From positions 14,882 to 68,256 of the forward strand of contig BRYA01000166.1 of the NCBI GenBank assembly GCA_030267965.1: 53,375 nucleotides of DNA, read 5' to 3'. The stretch is from Triparma columacea. Lineage: Eukaryota > Sar > Bolidophyceae > Parmales > Triparmaceae. Below are positions 53,022 through 53,375 of this stretch, in pieces (within the stretch, counting starts at the first letter, position 1; each line of letters opens with the position of its first letter). Under the pieces are notes generated by a model that saw only the letters and a program-made list of their open reading frames with translations, made no database searches and was not told the DNA's origin. The position numbers and the translations under genes are program-made.

Positions 53022-53375
53022 TGGAGGGCGAGGTTGAAGCAGATGCGGGAGTCCTGAATAACGCCGGCAAGACCAACTTCGCCTCCGAGCCCCCCTCAGG
53101 CTCCAATCGCACACCCTCCGCAATACACGGTCCTGTAGATATCGCCTTCACAGTCTCTAAATCTAAAAGCTCTCACGAGGACGCTGGACAAGACCAAGGT
53201 AAGTTTGATTCAGGGAGTCGTAGGGGGGGAGATACCTGATATTTTACAGGGAATCGAGGAGCACGCGTGAAAATCCTTTTCATTTTGACTAACAAACACC
53301 ATGATCGCCATTACCGCAGACTCTGAAAATGGTCATGATGACGCGGGACGAGGTAAGTTGTGCGTTGAGAGCTGG
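53022..53375 (+). CDS. 5' end of an acidic unknown gene (runs off the window)
   Basis: Exons 53022-53198 and 53320-53352 join in phase with GTAAG donors; a further donor at 53353 shows that the gene continues beyond the window. The visible protein (~70 residues) is acidic and low-complexity: MEGEVEADAGVLNNAG, then SSHEDAGQDQ, then DSENGHDDAGRG. The second exon is only 33 bp and repeats the HxDAG theme of the first exon's end, as if made by exon duplication. No domain is visible and the start is tentative because the frame is open upstream. Confidence 0.45.

Overview
This is a nuclear eukaryotic window, most likely from a small ochrophyte (stramenopile) alga with a secondary red-type plastid and a flagellated stage. 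Genes carry short GT-AG introns (mostly 60-180 bp, C-rich before the acceptor), lie tens to a few hundred bases apart and alternate in strand, giving repeated convergent and divergent pairs. At least three proteins (porphobilinogen synthase, dihydrodipicolinate synthase and an unknown at 36.3 kb) begin with a signal peptide followed directly by Phe, the bipartite plastid-targeting signature of these algae. An axonemal dynein intermediate chain shows that the organism builds motile flagella. The lineage is inferred from these traits only.

0-8 kb: the 3' part of UDP-glucose dehydrogenase (+), a seven-exon cysteine-rich multi-membrane-span protein (-), and a mitochondrial ribosomal uL23 gene (-). 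8.1-11.5 kb is the most accessory-like part: a 315-bp non-autonomous DNA transposon with terminal inverted repeats and target-site duplication, a tandem pair of BspA-type leucine-rich-repeat genes, and a dense cluster of AGAAC/GTTCT repeats beside a sequence gap.

12-24 kb: plastid porphobilinogen synthase (+), a secreted DsbA-like thioredoxin-fold protein (-), a GT41 (OGT/SPINDLY-like) glycosyltransferase with TPRs (-), an N-terminal-motor kinesin (-) divergent from the axonemal dynein intermediate chain (+), and a G-protein alpha subunit (+).

24-42 kb: a putative Tudor-like/C2H2 protein (-), a family-A DNA polymerase of the nu/theta type (+), an RRM nucleolar-type protein (-), a RING protein (+), a CUE/SET-like protein interrupted by an assembly gap (+), an LLPH-like protein (+), Ku80 (-), a plastid-targeted unknown (+), a 3-ketoacyl-CoA reductase (-), and a protein combining a TQ cluster, a long charged helix and tandem BRCT domains (+). 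Three of these genes suggest double-strand-break repair.

42-53.4 kb: a seven-exon protein with a degenerate kinase-like core (-), the cleavage/polyadenylation factor PCF11 (-), a zinc-type cation diffusion facilitator (+), a divergent NDP-kinase-fold protein (-), plastid dihydrodipicolinate synthase (+) and the 5' end of an acidic unknown gene running off the window (+). Exon boundaries were worked out by hand from splice signals and reading-frame phase; no alignment or database search was run.
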